Virus record (IMG/VR): IMGVR_UViG_3300046522_000733
Span: 1-43,770 of that record
Source of the DNA: a virus
DNA length: 43,770 nucleotides
Direction: 5' to 3' (one strand)
Shown here: piece after piece, positions 39,936 through 43,770 of the stretch
Layout: every line of letters begins with the position of its first letter
How positions within the stretch are numbered: the first letter of the stretch is position 1
Notes under the pieces: generated by a model
Database searches by the model: none
Seen by the model: only the letters and a program-made list of their open reading frames with translations
What the model was told of the DNA's origin: nothing
Position numbers and translations under genes: made by a program

Positions 39936-40400
39936 ATGCTTCAGGTTCAATCCAAATTTCCTTTCCCCGGCTCGATCGCGCTGTTTCTGGGCCTGCGCTG
40001 GCGCGTGCAGCAGCATGTCGGCGATCAGGCCCTGATCATCCGCGAAGGCGTGGCCGCCAGTCTGGCCCGCCGCGCGCCGATCGATGAACTGGTCGATCCG
40101 GTAGAGGCAGACCGCAATGCCCTGCTGCCGCTGGAGGACATGAGCGAGACGACAACCCGCATCGCCCTGTTCACTGCCCACAAGCTGCGTGCCGTCAATC
40201 AGATCGCGCTCTACGAACTGGGCGACATGCTGCGCGAACACGCACAGGCCGGCCGCATCCCCCGCTACAGCGACAACAGCCACCTGACCCGCATCATGCG
40301 CCGTCTGGGCTGGCGAAAGCAGGGCTATACCGGCGAAGGCCACGCCCGCAGCCCCCTCTACGTCCGCGCCGCCACCCCCGCAAAGGCGGTGGCGGCATGA
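39936..40400 (+). CDS. First gene of the PR operon, HTH-like C-terminus
   Basis: A 154-residue protein with GGGAGG 5 bases before its ATG, first gene behind PR. The middle is helical (ETTTRIALFTAHKLRAVNQI, ALYELGDMLREHAQAG). The end (HLTRIMRRLGWRKQGYTGEG, HARSPLYVRAATPAK) reads like a winged-helix DNA-binding end. It could be an early regulator of the rightward block. No family can be named. It overlaps the next gene by 4 bases. Confidence 0.65.
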   Translation: MLQVQSKFPFPGSIALFLGLRWRVQQHVGDQALIIREGVAASLARRAPIDELVDPVEADRNALLPLEDMSETTTRIALFTAHKLRAVNQIALYELGDMLREHAQAGRIPRYSDNSHLTRIMRRLGWRKQGYTGEGHARSPLYVRAATPAKAVAA

Positions 40401-41056
40401 TGGTCCTGCAAGACTGGCTAGGCGCCCTGCCGATGATGCAGCAGACCGTCCTCCTGACCGCTATTCGTGGACCGGATGGACTGCCGAAATACGGCCCGAC
40501 CAAAGCGCTTTTGCGCTGGTACCGCCGGTGCATCTTGCTGTCCGCAATGGATGGAGCCGTTCTGGGCGACCCACTCAGCAATAACGGTGGATCGTTCACC
40601 GGCCCCAGCGTCGATCGCGATGCGCTGATTGCGGAGTTCCTCGACCGTCGCCGCCGCGACGATGATGACTATAATCAGGACATCATCGACCATGGCGAAC
40701 CGCTCGTGTTCGCCGTGAGGGATGACCGCAGCCCCTATGCGATGCCTCATGCCGATTTGGTTGAGGCCCAACTGATGCATGACGGGTGGGAACCGCTGTT
40801 GAACGTCGTCGTCGACGGTTATCTTCGCGACCTGGACGCGATCCCGCACCATTTCCAGATGCACTTCATGCATGCCGCTGAGATCGTCGGATACAAGCAT
40901 CCTGATCCGCGCATCCGCGAATGGTGGCACGCGCTCTATCTGCGCCTGGTGCACGACATGCACCTGTTTCCGGAACCGCAGGCGGACATGGACTTGCGCT
41001 TGGGAGACGATCGCAACCAGTGGCTGGCTCGCGCTGACCCAGCGACGGTCGATTAA
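40397..41056 (+). CDS. Second gene of the PR operon, hypothetical
   Basis: A 219-residue protein, mostly helical, with QTVLLTAIRGPDGLPKYGPT at the start, then LRWYRRCILLSAMDGA and a His/Tyr-rich middle (HHFQMHFMHAAEIVGYKHPD) and a Trp/His-rich WWHALYLRLVHDMHLFPEPQ. The spaced His residues could bind a metal, but no nuclease or hydrolase signature is certain. It begins in the last codons of the preceding gene. Function is unknown. Confidence 0.65.
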   Translation: MMVLQDWLGALPMMQQTVLLTAIRGPDGLPKYGPTKALLRWYRRCILLSAMDGAVLGDPLSNNGGSFTGPSVDRDALIAEFLDRRRRDDDDYNQDIIDHGEPLVFAVRDDRSPYAMPHADLVEAQLMHDGWEPLLNVVVDGYLRDLDAIPHHFQMHFMHAAEIVGYKHPDPRIREWWHALYLRLVHDMHLFPEPQADMDLRLGDDRNQWLARADPATVD

Positions 41057-41057
41057 C

Positions 41058-41195
41058 ATGGATCGCCCCAGCTTCAGCCCGGCCGCACCCTTTATCATCG
41101 GCGTGGCGCTGGCGGTCCTTTGGCTCTCCCTCCCGCCCGCGCTGTCCTGGCTGCTCCCCCGCACCGACGCCCTGATATCGAGGTTCATCCCATGA
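41058..41195 (+). CDS. Small single-TM protein of the PR operon
   Basis: A 45-residue protein with one hydrophobic segment (residues ~11-33, PFIIGVALAVLWLSLPPALS) and a short basic end (RTDALISRFIP). It starts one base past the preceding stop and its stop overlaps the next ATG (ATGA). A small membrane protein at this point could act in superinfection exclusion, but nothing in the sequence proves it. Confidence 0.6.
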   Translation: MDRPSFSPAAPFIIGVALAVLWLSLPPALSWLLPRTDALISRFIP

Positions 41196-41617
41196 GCATG
41201 GACTATATCTGCAAATATTATGATGTGCCGGCGAAGTCCGGCGGGCGCATCCGCTATTCTGGCGGGCGCCAGTCGTCCGAAGGAACGATCGTTGCCGCCC
41301 AGGGCGCGCATTTGCTGATCCGCCTGGACGGCGACGACGATGCGATGCCCTATCATCCGACGTGGAAGATCGAATATCTGCCCGACGCGCCGGCTGCCAG
41401 CACACTGACAATGTGGGTCATCACCGAAAACCCGGCCGACCACCCCGGCCAGTTCGTCGCCCGACAGTGGATTATCGGCAAGAATGACAACCGGGCTACC
41501 GCCGAACATCATATCGCCGACACCCTCGACCAGATCCGCGCTCTACTCCCGCCGTTCCTAACCACGATCCCCCGCGATCCGTCGGATGATCCGGTCATCA
41601 TTGAGACGTGGCTATGA
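41192..41617 (+). CDS. Two-part hypothetical protein of the PR operon
   Basis: A 141-residue protein starting at ATG 41192 in the stop of the small membrane gene. Residues 1-63 are beta-rich (GGRIRYSGGRQSSEGTIVAA, GAHLLIRLDGDDDAMPYHPT), like small phage tail or baseplate domains. Residues ~75-141 are a different helix-strand module (HIADTLDQIRALLPPFLTTI). It may be a fused product of two short genes. Function is unknown. Confidence 0.65.
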   Translation: MSMDYICKYYDVPAKSGGRIRYSGGRQSSEGTIVAAQGAHLLIRLDGDDDAMPYHPTWKIEYLPDAPAASTLTMWVITENPADHPGQFVARQWIIGKNDNRATAEHHIADTLDQIRALLPPFLTTIPRDPSDDPVIIETWL

Positions 41618-42015
41618 CCGCGTCATTGGCCCAGCTGCATCGCATCGCCCGCACCGAACGGGCGCGCCGCCAGACCGCTTGGGCGGCTGAAGGCCAGCAC
41701 CAGTCCGATCGTGCCCGCCACGATGATGTCATCTGGTCGAACATCGTGATGATGGTCGGTCAGGCCGCTGGCGATCGGGACTGTCTGAAGGACGGCCGCC
41801 TGCGCTGGAATTCGCAGCAGGTGGACGTGATGGAGCGCCGGACGCGCGCCACCGCCCTCCAGATGGAAAGCAAGCTGGACATGTCGGACCCCAAGGATCT
41901 GAACTTGGTGCGCGGCCTGTGGCAGCTTTACCGATGGGTCCGCGAACAAAATCCCGCTTTCGCGACAGCAGGCCCCGAATATCTGCGCGCGCCGCAGGAA
42001 GGCACGCCGACATGA
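41614..42015 (+). CDS. Hypothetical helical protein of the PR operon
   Basis: A 133-residue protein from ATG 41614, whose ATGA overlaps the preceding stop; the GTG at 41608 is a less likely start. Helices run from LAQLHRIARTERARRQTAWA to a NSQQVDVMERRTRATALQME segment and a Trp-rich LVRGLWQLYRWVREQNPAFA. No family can be named. It is coupled to both neighbours. Confidence 0.6.
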   Translation: MTASLAQLHRIARTERARRQTAWAAEGQHQSDRARHDDVIWSNIVMMVGQAAGDRDCLKDGRLRWNSQQVDVMERRTRATALQMESKLDMSDPKDLNLVRGLWQLYRWVREQNPAFATAGPEYLRAPQEGTPT

Positions 42016-42179
42016 ACGCGCCCTTTCGTCACCCGCCATCGGCCGAAATGATCGATTTCGTGCGCGCCCTTGCGCGCGCGGACGAAGCGCGCGACTTTGA
42101 GCGCCGCACCCGCCCCACAGGAACAACCGCCCATGCGGACCATCATCTACGCGCGCTACAGCACCGACCTGCAAAATAG
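42012..42179 (+). CDS. Small protein overlapping the integrase start
   Basis: A 55-residue basic protein (PPSAEMIDFVRALARADEAR, DFERRTRPTGTTAHADHHL) starting in the stop of the preceding gene. Its last 47 bases overlap the integrase reading frame as chosen. It may be a real small cofactor of integration or a coupled leader for the integrase; an excisionase-like role is possible only by position. Confidence 0.5.
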   Translation: MNAPFRHPPSAEMIDFVRALARADEARDFERRTRPTGTTAHADHHLRALQHRPAK

Positions 42180-43770
42180 TCGATCGATCGCCGATCAGAT
42201 TGCGCTCTGTCGCGAGCGCGCCGCCGCCGAAGGCTGGCAGATAGTCGACACTTTCACCGACGCGGAAATCAGCGGCGCCGCCGGCATCGGCGAAGATCAG
42301 CGCCCCGGCATGAACGCGCTGCTGTCCCGCGTCGAACAGGGCGGCGTCGATCAGGTGCTGGCCGAATCGACCAGTCGTATCGCGCGGCACCAGGGCGACG
42401 GCTTCGCTATCCGCGAACGCCTCTCTTATTACGGCGCCCGCCTCTTCACCCTGTCCCAGGGAGAAATTGACGAAATCAAGGGCTGGGTGCAGGGCTTCCT
42501 CGATTCGCAGGCCCGCAAGGATATCGCCTTCAACGTGAAGCGCGGCCAGCGCGGAACGGTCCGCTCCGGCCGATCGCCTGCCGGTCTGGCCTACGGCTAT
42601 CGCAAAGCGAACCGCCTTGACGATCGCGGCGAACTGACTCGGGGCTTGCGCGCCATCGATGACGATCAGGCAGAAATCGTGCGCCGGATCTTCGCCGAAT
42701 ATGCCAGCCACCGCAGCGCCCGCCAGATCGCGGCGGGCCTGAACGATGAAGCTATTCCCGGCCCGACTGGTGGAACGTGGCGCAGCTCCACCATCGCAGG
42801 TGATCGCCAGCGCAAAAACGGCATCCTTCAGAACCGCATTTACATCGGCAAGATCGTCCACGAACGCACCAGCAAGGTGGCCGACCCGCGCACCCGAAAA
42901 GAGCGTATCCGGCCCAATGCTGAAGCCGACTGGATCGAGGCCGACGCGCCAGCCCTACGCATCATAGACGATGCGACGTGGGACGCGGTGCAGCTGCTTC
43001 GCAACGCATACAGCACCGGCCGCCCTGAACAGGCCCGGCGGCCCAAGCGGCTCCTGTCGGGCATCGGCCGCTGCGGCGTCTGCGGGGGCGGGTGGATCGT
43101 CATCGGCCGCGATCAATGGGCCTGTGGCAAGCATCGCGATGGCGGCGGCTGCACCAACAACCGCACGGTCAAGACGCACGTCTATGAACAAAAGGTGCTG
43201 GACGGCCTGCGCGAAGACATGCTGCACCCCGACGCGGTGTCAGCCTATGTCCGCGAATTTCACGAAAGCCGCCGCCGCCGATCGGCCGATGCTGCCCAGC
43301 AGCGGACCAAGCTGGAACGCCGCCACCGCGACGCATCGGCGAAGGTCGACCGCTTGGTCAACGCGATTGCGGAAGGCGGCGAAGAATTTGTCGAGATCCG
43401 CGCCATCTTGTCGAAGGCCCGCAACGATCGCGACGCCATCGCCCAGCAGATGGCCGATCTGGAGGCCTTTCCCGTCATCACGCTGCACCCCGGCATAGCA
43501 GACGACTACCGCGCCGAAATCGCGGTACTGACACAGGCCCTGGACGAAAACGGCCACGCACAGGCCGAAGCGATTCCCAAGCTGCGCGCGCTGATCGGCA
43601 GCGTCACAGTCTATCCAGCAGAGGAAAGGCGAGGAGTCGAAGTCGAAGCCACCGGCCGCATCGCCAACATGCTCGCCCTGGCCACCGGTCAGAGCCTCAG
43701 TGCGTCGATGTATGTTAACGGTGGAGCGGGTAGCGGGGATCGAACCCGCATCACAAGCTTGGAAGGCTAG
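42133..43770 (+). CDS. Large serine integrase
   Basis: A 545-residue serine recombinase from ATG 42133. The resolvase catalytic domain has Ser10 (YARYS) and conserved Arg in TSRIARHQGDG. The recombinase domain spans SPAGLAYGYRKANRLDDRGE and HRSARQIAAGLNDEAIPGPT. A zinc-ribbon is visible (GRCGVCGGGWIVIGRDQWAC, GGGCTNN) and a coiled coil follows (QQRTKLERRHRDASAKVDRL). It cuts attP and attB with a Ser-DNA link. The last 15 codons and stop are read from the 3' half of a tRNA-Gly gene, so the C-terminus ends GSGDRTRITSLEG. AGGA lies about 10 bases before the start. Confidence 0.9.
   Translation: MRTIIYARYSTDLQNSRSIADQIALCRERAAAEGWQIVDTFTDAEISGAAGIGEDQRPGMNALLSRVEQGGVDQVLAESTSRIARHQGDGFAIRERLSYYGARLFTLSQGEIDEIKGWVQGFLDSQARKDIAFNVKRGQRGTVRSGRSPAGLAYGYRKANRLDDRGELTRGLRAIDDDQAEIVRRIFAEYASHRSARQIAAGLNDEAIPGPTGGTWRSSTIAGDRQRKNGILQNRIYIGKIVHERTSKVADPRTRKERIRPNAEADWIEADAPALRIIDDATWDAVQLLRNAYSTGRPEQARRPKRLLSGIGRCGVCGGGWIVIGRDQWACGKHRDGGGCTNNRTVKTHVYEQKVLDGLREDMLHPDAVSAYVREFHESRRRRSADAAQQRTKLERRHRDASAKVDRLVNAIAEGGEEFVEIRAILSKARNDRDAIAQQMADLEAFPVITLHPGIADDYRAEIAVLTQALDENGHAQAEAIPKLRALIGSVTVYPAEERRGVEVEATGRIANMLALATGQSLSASMYVNGGAGSGDRTRITSLEG
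43722..43770 (-). tRNA. 3' half of tRNA-Gly(UCC), attachment site
   Basis: On the minus strand the end of the window reads CTAGCCTTCCAAGC, then the T-arm GCGGGTTCGATCCCGC and an acceptor end with CCA. It closely matches bacterial tRNA-Gly(UCC), whose anticodon loop is CUUCCAA. The 5' half would lie past 43770. The integrase stop codon falls in the anticodon region, so the crossover is probably in or near the anticodon stem-loop, and integration restores the tRNA with phage sequence. Confidence 0.82.

Overview
The window is almost entirely one temperate, long-tailed (siphovirus, HK97-type head) prophage about 43.8 kb long, in a GC-rich alphaproteobacterium. The host is probably a sphingomonad such as Sphingobium or Sphingomonas. 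That host guess rests on overall protein style and codon use, not on a marker gene. The right end stops inside a tRNA-Gly(UCC) gene that also forms the last codons of the phage integrase. The left att site is not visible, so the prophage may start at or before base 1.

Layout: 1-513 is an XRE-like gene, phage edge or host. 535-3115 is the lysis region: endolysin, a two-TM holin candidate, a DUF6527-type protein and small unknowns, with one opposite-strand cargo gene at 2078. 3138-15551 holds the tail spike, a 1306-residue fibre/hub protein with coiled-coil repeats, and the tape measure. 15704-16057 is an opposite-strand TM2-domain cargo gene. 16058-20762 holds tail chaperones (with a programmed -1 frameshift), tail tube, tail completion, HK97 gp10-like, adaptor and connector proteins and two unknown head proteins. 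20783-26554 holds capsid, S49 prohead protease, portal and the terminase subunits. 26618-27673 holds a candidate cos region, an HNH nuclease and a possible late regulator. All these structural genes read leftward.

27734-37937 is a leftward, tightly overlapping replication operon. It encodes a possible replication regulator, a DNA-binding protein, two ParB-like proteins, a phage-borne DnaN sliding clamp, a 12-cysteine miniprotein, an adenine methyltransferase and a DnaG/D5 primase-helicase fusion. A nested inverted repeat just past the primase is a candidate origin.

38262-39906 is the immunity region. A LexA-type CI repressor faces a Cro/YdaS-like gene that probably has a leaderless mRNA. Five related palindromic operators lie in two clusters, and the same promoter-operator design is used leftward (PL) and rightward (PR). 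PR drives 39936-42179, six small overlapping genes of unknown function, followed by a large serine integrase.

Working model: CI holds PL and PR off in the lysogen. SOS-induced CI cleavage opens replication (PL) and the unknown rightward operon plus integrase (PR). Late genes are then read leftward from near 27.1 kb through head, tail and lysis.
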